The notes: generated by a model not told the origin, from the letters alone. A stretch of 64,000 nt of DNA from Pseudomonas sp. ADAK18 (GCF_012935695.1 NZ_CP052859.1:3079001-3143000), one strand, 5' to 3'. Positions 8,848 through 18,952 are shown, counted from the first letter of the stretch. Made by a program: numbers and translations.

Positions 8848-11244
8848 TTAATGCGTGCTAATTCTTTCCTTAGAGTCAGTCTCGCGTTTTTCATCCTTTG
8901 CAACTATCTCCGGAGCCACATCCGGCAAGGGCTCCGGCGCGTATTGCAGCGCAATTTGCAGGACCTCGTCAATCCATTTAACGGGTTTAATCTGCAGATC
9001 TTGCTTGATGTTGTCAGGAATTTCCTTCAAGTCGCGAACATTCTCTTCAGGAATGATCACCGTCTTGATACCACCACGGTGCGCAGCGAGCAATTTCTCT
9101 TTGAGGCCACCAATGGCCAGCACCTGACCACGCAGGGTAATTTCCCCGGTCATGGCGACATCGGCACGCACCGGAATGCCGGTCAAGGCTGATACCAGTG
9201 CCGTGCACATGCCTACGCCTGCGCTAGGGCCATCTTTGGGAGTCGCCCCTTCCGGCATATGGATGTGGGTATCGCGCTTCTCGTGGAAGTCCACGGGGAT
9301 TCCCAGGCTCTTGGCGCGGCTGCGCACTACGGTCAGCGCGGCGGTGATCGACTCGACCATCACATCGCCGAGGGAACCGGTCTTGATCAGTTGGCCTTTG
9401 CCCGGCACGACAGCCGCTTCGATGGTCAGCAATTCGCCGCCCACCTGAGTCCACGCCAGGCCGGTTACCTGACCGATCTGGTCCTGCTGCTCAGCCAGGC
9501 CATAACGGAATTTACGCACGCCCAGGTAGTGCTCCAGGGAGTCGGCAGTCGCCTTCACCGAGAAACGTTTTTCCAGCGCGTGTTCCTTGACCGCCTTGCG
9601 GCAGATCTTCGCCAACTGACGCTCAAGGCCCCGTACTCCGGCCTCGCGGGTGTAGTAACGAATGATGTCGCGGATCGCCTCGACCTCGAATTCGATCTCG
9701 CCCTTCTTCAGGCCATTGGCCGAAATCTGCTTGGGCGCGAGGTATTTGACCGCGATGTTGATCTTCTCGTCTTCGGTGTAGCCCGGCAGACGAATCACTT
9801 CCATCCGGTCCAGCAACGCTGGCGGAATGTTCATGGAATTGGAGGTGCAAAGGAACATTACGTCGGACAGGTCGTAGTCGACTTCCAGGTAATGGTCGTT
9901 GAAATTGTGGTTCTGCTCGGGGTCGAGCACTTCCAGCAAAGCCGACGCCGGATCGCCACGCATGTCACTGCCCATCTTGTCGATTTCATCGAGCAGGAAC
10001 AGCGGGTTGCGTACGCCCACCTTTGTCATCTTTTGAATCAATCTTCCCGGCATCGAACCGATGTAAGTCCGGCGATGGCCACGAATTTCCGCCTCATCGC
10101 GGACGCCGCCAAGGGCCATGCGTACGAATTTACGGTTTGTTGCGTGGGCAATCGACTCAGCCAGCGAGGTTTTACCCACACCAGGAGGCCCGACCAGGCA
10201 CAACACCGGACCGCGAATCTTCTTCACGCGCTTTTGCACAGCGAGGTATTCGAGGATGCGTTCTTTGACTTCTTCGAGGCCATAGTGATCGGCATCGAGA
10301 ATGTCTTCAGCGCGAGCCAGGTCCAGGCGCACCTTGGTCTGAGCTTTCCACGGCACCTGAACCAACCAGTCGATGTAGGAACGCACCACGGTCGCTTCAG
10401 CCGACATTGGCGACATCTGCTTGAGCTTGTTCAGCTCGGCAGTCGCTTTGGTCAGGGCGTCTTTCGGCAGGCCAGCGGCATCGATGCGCTTCTTCAGCTC
10501 TTCGATTTCGTTGTGGCCTTCTTCGCTGTCACCCAGCTCTTTCTGAATGGCCTTCATTTGCTCATTCAAGTAGTACTCGCGCTGGCTGCGCTCCATTTGC
10601 TTTTTGACGCGGCCGCGAATGCGCTTCTCAACCTGCAGCAGGTCGATTTCGGCATCCAGCAATGCCAGGACGTGCTCGACCCGGGCCGACAAATCGATAA
10701 TTTCGAGGATGTCCTGCTTCTGCTCGATTTTCAGCGCCATGTGCGCGGCCATGGTGTCGACCAGGCGGCTTGGCTCATCAATGCTGTTGAGGGAAGAAAG
10801 GACTTCAGCGGGGACTTTCTTGCCCAGTTGCACATATTGCTCGAACTGGGAAAGCAGGCTGCGAACAAATACTTCGGACTCGCGTTCAGGAGCGTCGACT
10901 TCGTCGATCAGCACCACTTCGGCGCGCAGGTGGCCGTCCACCTCCATGAAGCGTTCGACCGCCCCACGCTGCTCACCTTCAACCAACACCTTGACGGTGC
11001 CATCAGGCAGCTTGAGCAGTTGCAGAACGGTAGCAATAGTACCAACGCGGTACAGGGCATCTTCGCCCGGATCATCGTCGGCAGGATTCTTCTGGGCCAA
11101 CAGCAGGATCTGCTTGTCGCCCGTCATCGCAGCCTCGAGGGCTTCGATAGACTTCTCGCGCCCCACGAACAGCGGGATAACCATGTGCGGATACACAACG
11201 ACATCGCGCAACGGCAGGAGAGGCAATTCAATGGTTGTCTTCAT
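8848..11244 (-). CDS. lon: ATP-dependent protease Lon
   Basis: The protein has 798 aa, full length for bacterial LonA. It has an N-terminal LON substrate domain ([20 protein letters not shown]), an AAA+ module with Walker [10 protein letters not shown] and Walker [10 protein letters not shown], and a C-terminal Ser-Lys protease domain (DGPSAGVGM with the catalytic Ser; [10 protein letters not shown] with the catalytic Lys). The start at 11244 is preceded by GAGGCG and chosen by the family N-terminus. Lon degrades misfolded and regulatory proteins. A sigma-32-type promoter lies about 40 nt upstream and a clpX terminator separates the two genes, so lon is an independent heat-shock unit. Confidence 0.97.
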   Translation of the reverse strand: MKTTIELPLLPLRDVVVYPHMVIPLFVGREKSIEALEAAMTGDKQILLLAQKNPADDDPGEDALYRVGTIATVLQLLKLPDGTVKVLVEGEQRGAVERFMEVDGHLRAEVVLIDEVDAPERESEVFVRSLLSQFEQYVQLGKKVPAEVLSSLNSIDEPSRLVDTMAAHMALKIEQKQDILEIIDLSARVEHVLALLDAEIDLLQVEKRIRGRVKKQMERSQREYYLNEQMKAIQKELGDSEEGHNEIEELKKRIDAAGLPKDALTKATAELNKLKQMSPMSAEATVVRSYIDWLVQVPWKAQTKVRLDLARAEDILDADHYGLEEVKERILEYLAVQKRVKKIRGPVLCLVGPPGVGKTSLAESIAHATNRKFVRMALGGVRDEAEIRGHRRTYIGSMPGRLIQKMTKVGVRNPLFLLDEIDKMGSDMRGDPASALLEVLDPEQNHNFNDHYLEVDYDLSDVMFLCTSNSMNIPPALLDRMEVIRLPGYTEDEKINIAVKYLAPKQISANGLKKGEIEFEVEAIRDIIRYYTREAGVRGLERQLAKICRKAVKEHALEKRFSVKATADSLEHYLGVRKFRYGLAEQQDQIGQVTGLAWTQVGGELLTIEAAVVPGKGQLIKTGSLGDVMVESITAALTVVRSRAKSLGIPVDFHEKRDTHIHMPEGATPKDGPSAGVGMCTALVSALTGIPVRADVAMTGEITLRGQVLAIGGLKEKLLAAHRGGIKTVIIPEENVRDLKEIPDNIKQDLQIKPVKWIDEVLQIALQYAPEPLPDVAPEIVAKDEKRETDSKERISTH

Positions 11245-11284
11245 GATTTCGCCTCTATGACAGATGAAAGTAAGCTTGAAACCA

Positions 11285-11313
11285 AGATGGGGGCTGTCTG
11301 CAAAAAAAACAAG
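11285..11313 (-). promoter_or_regulatory. sigma-32 (heat shock) promoter of lon
   Basis: On the minus strand CTTGTT (11308-11313), a 15-nt spacer and CCCCATCT (11285-11292) match the sigma-32 consensus CTTGAA...CCCCATnT well, with a perfect -10 element. It lies just upstream of lon, a classical heat-shock gene. Confidence 0.75.
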
Positions 11314-11341
11314 CTTAATGGCAGCAGTTAAACGCAGTAAA

Positions 11342-11367
11342 AACAAAGGGGCCCTAAGGCCCCTTGT
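11342..11367 (-). terminator. rho-independent terminator of clpX
   Basis: An 8-bp GC-rich stem (11346-11353 with 11358-11365, loop CTAA) is followed on the minus strand by TGTTTTTAC. It lies about 20 nt downstream of the clpX stop and ends the clp operon before the lon promoter. Confidence 0.8.
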
Positions 11368-11388
11368 TCTATTCCGGCAGGACGACGC

Positions 11389-12672
11389 TTACGCGTCAGG
11401 CGCAGCCTTGGCAGCTGGCTCACTGTTTTCATAGATATACAGTGGCTTGGACTTGCCTTCTATAACGCTTTCGTCGATCACCACTTTACTCACCTCGGAT
11501 TGCGAGGGGATTTCATACATGGTGTCGAGCAACACGCCTTCGAGGATCGAACGCAAACCACGGGCGCCCGTCTTGCGCTCCAGTGCCCGCTTGGCCACCG
11601 ATTTGAGCGCGTCAGCACGGAACTCGAGGTCCACACCTTCCATCTCGAACAGCTTGGCGTACTGCTTGGTCAGGGCGTTTTTCGGCTCGGTGAGAATCTG
11701 CATCAACGCAGCCTCATCCAGCTCGTCCAACGTCGCCAGGACCGGCAGACGGCCGACAAATTCCGGGATCAGACCGAACTTGACCAAATCGTCAGGCTCG
11801 ACTTCACGCAGGGATTCACCGACTTTCTTGCCTTCTTCCTTGCTGCGAACTTCTGCACTGAAGCCAATGCCGCCACGGGTGGAACGGTTTTGAATAACCT
11901 TTTCCAGACCGGAGAACGCACCGCCGCAGATGAACAGGATGTTGCGCGTATCAACCTGAAGGAATTCCTGCTGTGGATGCTTGCGGCCGCCTTGTGGCGG
12001 TACGGAAGCAACCGTGCCTTCGATCAGTTTCAACAGCGCTTGCTGCACACCTTCGCCGGAAACATCCCGGGTAATCGAAGGGTTGTCGGACTTGCGCGAA
12101 ATCTTGTCGATTTCATCGATGTAGACAATGCCCATCTGGGCTTTCTCTACGTCGTAATCGCATTTCTGCAGCAGCTTCTGAATAATGTTCTCGACATCTT
12201 CGCCCACGTACCCCGCCTCAGTGAGGGTGGTTGCGTCAGCAATGGTGAAGGGAACGTTCAGCAGGCGAGCCAGGGTTTCTGCAAGCAAGGTTTTACCCGA
12301 ACCTGTAGGACCGATCAGCAAGATGTTACTTTTGCCGAGCTCGACGTCATCATTCTTTTTGTCACGCTGGTTAAGGCGCTTGTAGTGGTTGTACACCGCT
12401 ACGGCCAAAACCTTCTTCGCACGCTCTTGACCAATTACGTACTGGTCAAGGATGCCGCTGATTTCTTTAGGCGAAGGCAATTTATGCGCGCTGCTTTCGG
12501 CCTGGGCTTCCTGCACCTCCTCACGGATGATGTCATTGCACAGGTCGACGCACTCGTCGCAGATAAAGACCGAGGGGCCGGCAATCAATTTGCGTACTTC
12601 ATGCTGGCTTTTGCCACAGAAGGAGCAATAGAGCAGCTTGCCGTTGTCCTCGCCGTTGCGGGTGTCAGTCAT
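11389..12672 (-). CDS. clpX: ClpX, ATPase and specificity subunit of ClpXP
   Basis: The protein has 427 aa. The N-terminal zinc-binding domain has four cysteines (CSFC...CDECVDLC), followed by an AAA+ core with Walker A GPTGSGKT and Walker [11 protein letters not shown], and the ClpP-docking region within the C-terminal half. The start MTDTRNGED at 12672 fits the family. ClpX unfolds tagged proteins and feeds them to ClpP. It lies 112 bp downstream of clpP in the same direction. Confidence 0.97.
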   Translation of the reverse strand: MTDTRNGEDNGKLLYCSFCGKSQHEVRKLIAGPSVFICDECVDLCNDIIREEVQEAQAESSAHKLPSPKEISGILDQYVIGQERAKKVLAVAVYNHYKRLNQRDKKNDDVELGKSNILLIGPTGSGKTLLAETLARLLNVPFTIADATTLTEAGYVGEDVENIIQKLLQKCDYDVEKAQMGIVYIDEIDKISRKSDNPSITRDVSGEGVQQALLKLIEGTVASVPPQGGRKHPQQEFLQVDTRNILFICGGAFSGLEKVIQNRSTRGGIGFSAEVRSKEEGKKVGESLREVEPDDLVKFGLIPEFVGRLPVLATLDELDEAALMQILTEPKNALTKQYAKLFEMEGVDLEFRADALKSVAKRALERKTGARGLRSILEGVLLDTMYEIPSQSEVSKVVIDESVIEGKSKPLYIYENSEPAAKAAPDA

Positions 12673-12784
12673 TCGTTCGATCCAAATCCGATAGGCTTGC
12701 AACACAAGATGAAGGCTATTGAGGGCTTTTTCAAGCCCACTGGTGATCGGACCCGCCGACCAGCCCTATTTTGAGCTGCTTATA

Positions 12785-13420
12785 TTAAGCAGGGCGCTTT
12801 TCGATCACTGCGTCGATCAACCCGTATTCACGCGCGGCTTCGGCGCTCATGAAATTATCGCGGTTGGTGTCGCGCTCGATCTCTTCCAGGGTATGCCCGC
12901 TATGCTTGGCCATCAGCGTGTTGAGACGCTCACGAATAAAGAGGATTTCCTTGGCATGGATTTCGATATCCGACGCCTGCCCCTGGAAACCGCCCAGTGG
13001 CTGGTGAATCATCACACGCGAGTTCGGCAGGCAGTAACGCTTGCCCTCAGCACCAGCGGTCAGCAGGAAAGCACCCATGCTGCACGCCTGACCGATACAG
13101 GTAGTCGACACGTTTGGCTTGATGAACTGCATGGTGTCGTAGATCGACATGCCCGCTGTCACCGAACCGCCCGGGGAGTTGATGTAGAGATGGATGTCCT
13201 TGTCCGGGTTTTCCGCTTCAAGGAACAGCAGTTGCGCACAGATCAGGTTGGCCATGTAGTCCTCTACCGGACCAACCAGAAAGATCACTCGTTCCTTGAG
13301 AAGGCGCGAGTAGATGTCATAGGCGCGCTCGCCACGAGCAGACTGCTCGACAACCATCGGGACCAAGCCGCCTGCGGCCTGGATATCAGAGTTCTGCTGA
13401 ATATACGAATTACGGAACAT
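12785..13420 (-). CDS. clpP: ClpP protease subunit
   Basis: The protein has 211 aa. The serine-protease triad is visible: Ser in [11 protein letters not shown], His in [10 protein letters not shown], and Asp in the following [10 protein letters not shown] region. The short N-terminus is typical of the ClpP propeptide. It forms the 14-subunit proteolytic chamber of ClpXP/ClpAP. Order tig-clpP-clpX as in other gammaproteobacteria. Confidence 0.97.
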   Translation of the reverse strand: MFRNSYIQQNSDIQAAGGLVPMVVEQSARGERAYDIYSRLLKERVIFLVGPVEDYMANLICAQLLFLEAENPDKDIHLYINSPGGSVTAGMSIYDTMQFIKPNVSTTCIGQACSMGAFLLTAGAEGKRYCLPNSRVMIHQPLGGFQGQASDIEIHAKEILFIRERLNTLMAKHSGHTLEEIERDTNRDNFMSAEAAREYGLIDAVIEKRPA

Positions 13421-13459
13421 GCTCTGCAGTTACTCCCAAATAGTCATGTCTTGAATACG

Positions 13460-13486
13460 CATAAGCCAGCGCGAGGCTGGCTTATG
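13460..13486. other. intercistronic hairpin between tig and clpP
   Basis: Perfect 11-bp stem CATAAGCCAGC / GCTGGCTTATG with a 5-nt loop. No T-run follows on the minus strand, so full termination is uncertain. It may cause partial termination or protect or process the mRNA between tig and clpP. Confidence 0.5.
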
Positions 13487-13512
13487 GGTGTATTTTCGAA
13501 CGAGTTGGACAA

Positions 13513-14823
13513 TCAGTCGGCTTGTGCTGCTTCCGCCGGCTTGACTGCTTCTTCGTAAGAGACCGCTTTATCGGTCACCTTAGCCTTCTGCAGAACAGTA
13601 TCTACAACTTGCTCTTCCAGCACAACCGAACGCACTTCGTTCAGTTGCTGGTCGTTCTTGTAGTACCAAGACACAACCTGCTCAGGCTCTTGGTAAGCCG
13701 AAGCCATTTCCTGAATCATCTCGCGAACGCGGGTTTCGTCAGGCTTGAGGTCGAACTGCTTGACCACTTCCGCCACGATCAGGCCCAGCACTACACGGCG
13801 CTTGGCTTGCTCTTCGAACAGCTCAGCCGGCAGTTGGTCAGGCTTGATGTTGCCGCCGAACTGCTGAACAGCCTGCACGCGCAGACGATCCACTTCGTTG
13901 GACAGCAGGGCCTTAGGCACTTCGATCGGGTTGGCAGCCAGCAGACCGTCCATGACCTGGTTCTTGACCTTGGACTTGATGGCCTGGCGCAGCTCACGCT
14001 CCATGTTCTTGCGAACTTCGGTGCGGAAACCTTCGATACCGGTTTCCTTGATACCGAACTGGGTGAAGAACTCTTCGTTCAACTCAGGCAGCTTAGGCTC
14101 GGAAACGGTGTTGACGGTCACGGTGAACTCGGCGGCTTTGCCAGCCAGGTCCAGGTTCTGATAGTCAGCCGGGAAGGTCAGGTTCAGAACACGTTCTTCG
14201 CCGGCTTTAGCGCCAACCAGACCGTCTTCGAAACCTGGGATCATACGGTTGGAACCCAGCACCAGTTGAGTGCCCTTGGCCGAGCCGCCAGCGAACACTT
14301 CGCCGTCAACCTTGCCAACGAAATCGATGTTCAGCTGGTCTTCGTTCTGGGCAGCGCGATCGGCCACTTCAAAACGAGTGTTCTGCTTGCGCAGGATTTC
14401 CAGCATGTTGTCCAGGTCCGAATCAGCCACGTCAGCGCTCAGGCGCTCGATAGCGATGGAATCGAAACCGGCCACTTCGAATTCAGGGAACACTTCGAAA
14501 ACGGCTACGTATTCCAGATCCTTGCCTGCTTCCAGGGTTTTAGGCTCGATCGAAGGCGAACCAGCCGGGTTCAGCTTTTGCTCGACAACAGCTTCGTAGA
14601 AGGAAGCCTGGATCACGTCACCTACAGCTTCCTGACGTGCATCAGCACCAAAACGGCGCTTGATTTCGCTCATCGGCACTTTGCCTGGACGGAAACCAGC
14701 GATCTTGGCCTTTTGGGCAGTCTGCTGCAGACGCTTGTTGACCTGAGTCTCGATGCGCTCAGCCGGCACGGTGATGCTCATGCGGCGCTCAAGAGCAGAA
14801 GTATTTTCAACAGAAACTTGCAT
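13513..14823 (-). CDS. tig: trigger factor, ribosome-associated chaperone
   Basis: The protein has 436 aa. The N-terminal ribosome-binding domain carries the signature [16 protein letters not shown], followed by the FKBP-type PPIase domain (about residues 150-245; [30 protein letters not shown]) and a helical C-terminal chaperone domain. The start MQVSVENTS at 14823 is the family start, preceded by GAGGAATATCC. It is first in the tig-clpP-clpX array, and a candidate sigma-70 promoter lies about 60 nt upstream. Confidence 0.97.
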   Translation of the reverse strand: MQVSVENTSALERRMSITVPAERIETQVNKRLQQTAQKAKIAGFRPGKVPMSEIKRRFGADARQEAVGDVIQASFYEAVVEQKLNPAGSPSIEPKTLEAGKDLEYVAVFEVFPEFEVAGFDSIAIERLSADVADSDLDNMLEILRKQNTRFEVADRAAQNEDQLNIDFVGKVDGEVFAGGSAKGTQLVLGSNRMIPGFEDGLVGAKAGEERVLNLTFPADYQNLDLAGKAAEFTVTVNTVSEPKLPELNEEFFTQFGIKETGIEGFRTEVRKNMERELRQAIKSKVKNQVMDGLLAANPIEVPKALLSNEVDRLRVQAVQQFGGNIKPDQLPAELFEEQAKRRVVLGLIVAEVVKQFDLKPDETRVREMIQEMASAYQEPEQVVSWYYKNDQQLNEVRSVVLEEQVVDTVLQKAKVTDKAVSYEEAVKPAEAAQAD

Positions 14824-14884
14824 GGATATTCCTCGTTGCACAGACGTTAGCCGGCCGTTTCCGACCCCAGAATCAAGGGCATGC

Positions 14885-14913
14885 ATTCTAGTGGGTCAAA
14901 CTCAAGAAGTCAC
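14885..14913 (-). promoter_or_regulatory. candidate sigma-70 promoter of tig
   Basis: On the minus strand GTGACT (14908-14913), a 17-nt spacer and TAGAAT (14885-14890). The -10 matches TATAAT at 5 of 6 and the -35 matches TTGACA at 4 of 6. It is correctly placed upstream of tig. Confidence 0.45.
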
Positions 14914-15041
14914 CCTACTGAAAACGGGTAAAAAAGCAGCAGGCAATTTATAGGAGCGAATGCACGAATACACCTCGCCCCGCTAGCAAATACAGTCAAT
15001 CACGCCAAGGCTCTGCGCCAACCCTTCTATATATAGAAGAG

Positions 15042-15221
15042 GTGGTCGATCATCCCCCGGCAGCCGATCTCGCACGCGAGTTCGACGGGCTGGGCAGCAG
15101 CATCGAGAAACATAAATACGACGAAGCGCCCTACCCTTGCGGCCCCAAACCTGTGGCCGCGCTGAACACTCAAACCACTGAAACAAAAACGGCACAGCCC
15201 TTTTCAGATGCTGCGCCGTGA
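15042..15221 (+). pseudogene. possible coding remnant (about 60 codons, no good start)
   Basis: This plus-strand frame has a clear coding look: high G+C at third positions and a balanced protein-like composition (REFDGLGSSIEK, KYDEAPYPCGPKPV), ending at TGA 15219-15221. The frame stays open leftward to about 14985 without ATG. The only near start, GTG at 15042, has no spaced Shine-Dalgarno. An ATG with GGAG upstream at about 14958 is in a different frame and stops after eight codons. This fits the 3' remnant or a frameshifted copy of a small gene. Not recognised. Confidence 0.3.
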
Positions 15222-15367
15222 TCTGCTATTAAATAGCTGCACTGATCCAATATCGCCGGACCCGCTCCAAGCGTTCAAAACCGGCAACGATTCTAACGCC
15301 AAGGCATTGAGAATGCTTGCTTTTTTCTTGGTGCTTTAACACCCGGCCAATCTGGTAAATAGCAGGC

Positions 15368-15406
15368 AAGAAAAAAGGCGCCAGACTGTTAATCTGGCAC
15401 CTTTTC
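15368..15406 (-). terminator. terminator of the tRNA operon
   Basis: On the minus strand, an imperfect GC stem around GGTGCCAGA / TCTGGCGCC (one G-T-type interruption) is followed by TTTTTTCTTG. It lies directly after the last tRNA-His. Confidence 0.75.
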
Positions 15407-15412
15407 AAAATA

Positions 15413-15488
15413 TGGGGTGGACGAAGGGGATCGAACCCTCGACAACGGGAGTCACAATCCCGTGCTCTACCAACTGAGCTACGCCCAC
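15413..15488 (-). tRNA. tRNA-His (GTG), promoter-distal copy
   Basis: Cloverleaf with acceptor GTGGGCG, D arm AGCTCAGTTGGTAGAGC, anticodon loop TTGTGAC with GTG, T arm GAGGGTTCGATCCCCTTC and encoded CCA. A G at -1 (15489) can pair with C73, as needed for tRNA-His. Identical in sequence to the copy at 15761-15836. Confidence 0.97.
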
Positions 15489-15619
15489 CATATTGCTTTT
15501 TTGTGCTGGAGCAGCCTGATGATTGCCCCGCAACAGTTGAACCCGTGATCAAAAAAGCCGCTGATCACTGCTTTTTCAATCTATTCCGTCAAAGCCGACA
15601 GCCCTGACAAAATTGAATT

Positions 15620-15704
15620 TGGTGCGGATGAAGAGACTCGAACTCTTACACCTTGCGGCGCTGGAACCTAAATCCAGTGTGTCTACCAATTCCACCACAT
15701 CCGC
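15620..15704 (-). tRNA. tRNA-Leu (TAG)
   Basis: 85-nt class II tRNA. Acceptor GCGGATG, long variable arm, anticodon loop TTTAGGT giving TAG, T loop TTCGAGT and encoded CCA. It lies between the two tRNA-His copies. Confidence 0.97.
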
Positions 15705-15721
15705 GCGTGAAGCTGTTAAAG

Positions 15722-15758
15722 CAAAGGCGCCAGACTATTAATCTGGCGCCTTTTTAAA
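15722..15758. terminator. terminator-like inverted repeat inside the tRNA operon
   Basis: A nearly perfect 11-bp stem (GGCGCCAGACT... with ...ATCTGGCGCC) is flanked by A and T runs. It is a close copy of the repeat at 15368-15406, and both sit just downstream of a tRNA-His. If active, it would reduce expression of the distal Leu and His tRNAs. Confidence 0.7.
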
Positions 15759-15760
15759 TA

Positions 15761-15836
15761 TGGGGTGGACGAAGGGGATCGAACCCTCGACAACGGGAGT
15801 CACAATCCCGTGCTCTACCAACTGAGCTACGCCCAC
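15761..15836 (-). tRNA. tRNA-His (GTG), promoter-proximal copy
   Basis: Same sequence as the tRNA-His at 15413-15488, including the G at -1 and encoded CCA. Flanking bases and the downstream inverted repeat are shared too, which points to duplication of a tRNA-plus-hairpin unit. Confidence 0.97.
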
Positions 15837-15868
15837 CATATAGCGCTACTTGTGCCAAAGCTGCCTAA

Positions 15869-15945
15869 TGGCGCACCCGGCAGGACTCGAACCTGCGACC
15901 ATCCGCTTAGAAGGCGGATGCTCTATCCAGCTGAGCTACGGGCGC
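15869..15945 (-). tRNA. tRNA-Arg (TCT)
   Basis: 77-nt cloverleaf. Acceptor GCGCCCG, D arm AGCTCAGCTGGATAGAGC, anticodon stem-loop CCGCCTTCTAAGCGG giving TCT, T loop TTCGAGT, encoded CCA. First gene of the tRNA operon. Confidence 0.97.
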
Positions 15946-16064
15946 CTTATTAATCTGTACTCTTGGAGGATTACAAACTAAGTGCTTCCAGTCTTACAGA
16001 ACTAAACGACTATTCTGCTTGACCTTCATAACCAGTGCTAGGCTGTGCCCGACAAGTGCGACGA

Positions 16065-16093
16065 ATAGTATAGGCGACCCTTGAGGTCGTCAA
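16065..16093 (-). promoter_or_regulatory. candidate promoter of the tRNA operon
   Basis: On the minus strand TTGACG (16088-16093), a 17-nt spacer and TACTAT (16065-16070; TATACT overlaps it two bases earlier), about 120 nt upstream of tRNA-Arg. The -35 matches at 5 of 6. Confidence 0.5.
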
Positions 16094-16225
16094 ATCTTTT
16101 TTGAAAAAAATTCATTTTATTTAAGGAGTTAGGGGAATTTGCAGACCAAGCGCCTTTGCCCTCACGCCCTGGCATGCGAGAATGCGTGCTCTTTTCTTCT
16201 CCCTCTCGATGGTTAATCACGCGTA

Positions 16226-17080
16226 ATGACTGCACAACTTATCGACGGCAAATCGATCGCCGCCAGCCTGCGCCAGCAGATCGCCAAACGTGTCGCCGAG
16301 CGTCGCCAGCAAGGCCTGCGCACGCCGGGGCTCGCGGTGATCTTGGTCGGCAGCGATCCCGCCTCTCAGGTTTATGTCTCGCACAAGCGTAAAGACTGTG
16401 AAGAGGTCGGCTTTATTTCCAAGGCCTATGACTTGCCTTCCGATACCACCCAACAGGCCCTCACCGACCTGATTGACAGCCTCAACGACGACCCGAGCAT
16501 CGACGGCATCCTGCTGCAGTTGCCTTTGCCAGAGCATCTGGACGCGTCCAAGTTGCTGGAACGCATCCGCCCGGACAAAGACGTCGACGGCTTCCATCCT
16601 TATAATGTCGGTCGTCTAGCCCAACGTATTCCGCTGCTGCGTCCTTGCACCCCGAAGGGCATCATGACCCTGCTGGAAAGCACCGGCGTTGATCTTTACG
16701 GTCTGGACGCGGTCGTAGTCGGCGCCTCCAACATCGTGGGTCGCCCGATGGCCATGGAGTTGTTGCTGGCCGGTTGCACCGTGACCGTGACCCACCGCTT
16801 CACCAAAGACCTGGCCGGTCATGTTGGCCGCGCCGACCTGGTGGTAGTCGCCGCCGGTAAGCCGGGCCTGGTGAAAGGTGAATGGATCAAGGAAGGCGCC
16901 ATCGTCATTGACGTGGGCATCAATCGCCAGGATGACGGCAAACTGGTGGGCGACGTGGTGTATGAAACCGCCCTGCCTCGCGCCGGCTGGATTACGCCGG
17001 TTCCGGGCGGCGTTGGCCCGATGACCCGTGCCTGCCTATTGGAAAACACGCTGTACGCGGCAGAAACCCTGCACGACTAA
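16226..17080 (+). CDS. folD: bifunctional methylenetetrahydrofolate dehydrogenase / cyclohydrolase FolD
   Basis: The protein has 284 aa, full length. The catalytic region [14 protein letters not shown] carries the active-site Lys, and the C-terminal signature [10 protein letters not shown] is intact. The NADP-binding half includes [17 protein letters not shown]. It interconverts 5,10-methylene- and 10-formyl-tetrahydrofolate for purine and formyl-Met synthesis. Divergent from the tRNA operon, the standard neighbourhood in Pseudomonas. Confidence 0.97.
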   Translation: MTAQLIDGKSIAASLRQQIAKRVAERRQQGLRTPGLAVILVGSDPASQVYVSHKRKDCEEVGFISKAYDLPSDTTQQALTDLIDSLNDDPSIDGILLQLPLPEHLDASKLLERIRPDKDVDGFHPYNVGRLAQRIPLLRPCTPKGIMTLLESTGVDLYGLDAVVVGASNIVGRPMAMELLLAGCTVTVTHRFTKDLAGHVGRADLVVVAAGKPGLVKGEWIKEGAIVIDVGINRQDDGKLVGDVVYETALPRAGWITPVPGGVGPMTRACLLENTLYAAETLHD

Positions 17081-17096
17081 TAACCAGCCGCTCTGA

Positions 17097-17127
17097 AAAA
17101 GCCCTGCCTTATGGCGGGGCTTTTTAT
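17097..17127 (+). terminator. rho-independent terminator of folD
   Basis: Stem AGCCCTGCC / GGCGGGGCT with loop TTAT (17100-17121), followed by a T-run on the plus strand, 20 nt past the folD stop. Confidence 0.9.
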
Positions 17128-17289
17128 TGGCCGGAGAAAAATCACTTTTTTCTTTGTTTTTAAGGGCTTTCGTCTGGTTTTAGAAGCACATTCGACAATT
17201 TCTGATCCATACTCCTAGAATGTAACGTCATTTGTCAGAAAGTCCGTTGCAGAACGGTATATCCCTACTTTTTTAGCGAGTTCATCCGC

Positions 17290-18228
17290 GTGAAAATTCG
17301 TCTTTCTATCGTCAGCCTATTTTTTGCACTTACAGGCACCTTCGTCAGCGCCAACGTCGACGCCCGCGAAACCACTATGGCCCCCCGAGACACTTCGCAA
17401 CTGCACATTGCCTCCGGCAGTGCGATGTTGGTGGACCTGCAGACCAACAAGGTCATCTACTCCAGCAACCCGGACGTGGTCGTGCCGATTGCTTCGGTGA
17501 GCAAGCTGATGACCGGCTTGATCGTGCTGGAAGCCAAGCAGAACATGGATGAGTACATCGACATCAACATCAACGACACGCCGGAAATGAAAGGCGTGTT
17601 CTCCCGGGTCAAGATCGGCAGCGAAATGCCACGCAAAGAGATGCTGCTGATTGCCCTGATGTCTTCGGAAAACCGTGCCGCCGCCAGCCTCGCCCACCAC
17701 TACCCGGGCGGCTACGCAGCCTTTATTGCAGCGATGAACGCCAAGGCCAAGGCGCTGGGCATGACCAATACCCACTATGTCGAGCCCACCGGCCTGTCGA
17801 TCCATAACGTCTCGACGGCACGTGACTTGAGCAAGTTGCTGGCAGCCGCACGCAAGTACCCAATGCTCAGCGAACTGAGCACCACCAAGGAAAAAACCGT
17901 AGCTTTCCGCAAGCCCAACTACACCTTGGGCTTTTCCAACACCGACCACTTGATCAACCGTGCCAACTGGGACATCAAGCTGACCAAGACCGGCTTTACC
18001 AACCAGGCCGGCCACTGCCTGGTGCTGGTGACAAGCATGGGCAATCGTCCGGTGTCGCTGGTGATCCTCGACGCGTTCGGCAAATTCACGCACTTTGCCG
18101 ATGCCAGCCGCATTCGCAATTGGGTTGAAACCGGCAAGAGCGGCTCAGTGCCAGACGTGGCCCTGCGCTACAAGGCCGACAAGAACTTGAAAAACCGTCA
18201 GGGTGTGGTGCAGACATCCGAGCGCTAA
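17290..18228 (+). CDS. pbpG: D-alanyl-D-alanine endopeptidase (PBP7-like)
   Basis: The protein has 312 aa with an N-terminal signal peptide (about residues 1-25, ending near ANVDA). The three penicillin-binding motifs are present: SVSK (SxxK nucleophile) about residue 70, SEN (SxN) about residue 117, and KTG about residue 236. This order and length fit the low-molecular-weight PBP7/PbpG group that cuts D-Ala-meso-Dap cross-links in murein. The GTG start at 17290 is set by the signal peptide. A terminator follows at once. Confidence 0.9.
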   Translation: MKIRLSIVSLFFALTGTFVSANVDARETTMAPRDTSQLHIASGSAMLVDLQTNKVIYSSNPDVVVPIASVSKLMTGLIVLEAKQNMDEYIDININDTPEMKGVFSRVKIGSEMPRKEMLLIALMSSENRAAASLAHHYPGGYAAFIAAMNAKAKALGMTNTHYVEPTGLSIHNVSTARDLSKLLAAARKYPMLSELSTTKEKTVAFRKPNYTLGFSNTDHLINRANWDIKLTKTGFTNQAGHCLVLVTSMGNRPVSLVILDAFGKFTHFADASRIRNWVETGKSGSVPDVALRYKADKNLKNRQGVVQTSER

Positions 18229-18245
18229 AAGGTTTTCGACCACAA

Positions 18246-18277
18246 TAAAAAACGGCGCCCTTGAGCGCCGTTTTTTA
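18246..18277. terminator. bidirectional terminator between pbpG and the C39-like lipoprotein gene
   Basis: 10-bp stem AAAACGGCGC / GCGCCGTTTT (18249-18258 with 18265-18274) with flanking A and T runs. The stop codon of the minus-strand gene lies in its right edge. Confidence 0.9.
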
Positions 18278-18952
18278 TGGCTTCGCGGCCAGCACCTTGA
18301 GTGCCTGGGCCGCAGCCTGCTCCTGCCCCGCCTGGGCCAAAGCATTGGCGGCTTGCTGCCAACGCTGGGTATCCACGTTGGCTGGCAATTGGCTTGGCCG
18401 CTGAACCAGGATCGCCCAATGACCAGCGCTCTCCCACGCGGACTCAAAAGCACTGAAGCCCATCAGCAGCCGTCGATTCATCCCCGAACGCAACAACACC
18501 GTACCTTTCTGCTGGTTGAAGCCCACCAGCACGGCGTAACGCGGCCCGGACCAGAAGCTCGAACCCTCGGTAATCCGCACCATGACCGGATACCCGGCCG
18601 CCACTTGCGTCAATAACGCCGGCAGCTTGGGATCCAGTGGATAGACCAGCAGGCCGTACTCCCGGGCCAGTACCTGCATATTGCGCTCAAGGTCCGCTTC
18701 GGCACCTGGCAAATGCAACGGTTTATCCAGCAACCCCGGTGTAATCACAATGCCTTGTTGGGACAGCATGCTGGCCAAGGCAGAAGGACCACTCAAATAG
18801 GCCTCAGTGCGGAAACCCGCCACGCCATTGAGCTCGACCCGCTCCGGCAGACCCTGGATTTTCGAGGGGTGCCCGGCGCAGGCCGCCAGCCCCAGAACAC
18901 AGGCTGCCAACAGCCAGGAGGTTTTAACGTTCGACCGTAACCGCAACTTCAT
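18275..18952 (-). CDS. lipoprotein with peptidase C39-like domain
   Basis: The protein has 225 aa. Signal peptide with lipobox (LGLAAC, Cys about residue 22). The body resembles the C39-like double-glycine peptidase fold (SGPSALASML at the helix that carries Cys in active enzymes, GYPVMVRITEG, and YAVLVGFNQQ, AGHWAILV near the end). The usual Cys position reads Ser/Pro here, so activity is doubtful. The last 40 residues look helical (TPR-like Ala/Gln repeats). The start at 18952 is chosen because the signal peptide begins there. Confidence 0.65.
   Translation of the reverse strand: MKLRLRSNVKTSWLLAACVLGLAACAGHPSKIQGLPERVELNGVAGFRTEAYLSGPSALASMLSQQGIVITPGLLDKPLHLPGAEADLERNMQVLAREYGLLVYPLDPKLPALLTQVAAGYPVMVRITEGSSFWSGPRYAVLVGFNQQKGTVLLRSGMNRRLLMGFSAFESAWESAGHWAILVQRPSQLPANVDTQRWQQAANALAQAGQEQAAAQALKVLAAKP

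Larger units (their letters stand above)
14824..15412. other. 589-bp interval between tig and the tRNA operon
   Basis: It holds the tig promoter candidate (14885-14913), a short coding-like remnant (15042-15221) and the terminator-like repeat next to tRNA-His (15368-15406). The remaining sequence, about 15222-15365, shows no gene I can support. Confidence 0.6.

Noticed and set aside
9259..11331. 690-codon plus-strand frame over lon
   Set aside because: Antisense of lon; no domain or ribosome-binding site, and lon is complete on the other strand.
14983..15195. 70-codon minus-strand frame after tig
   Set aside because: Arg/Cys-rich, no Shine-Dalgarno; the plus-strand frame has the better coding pattern.
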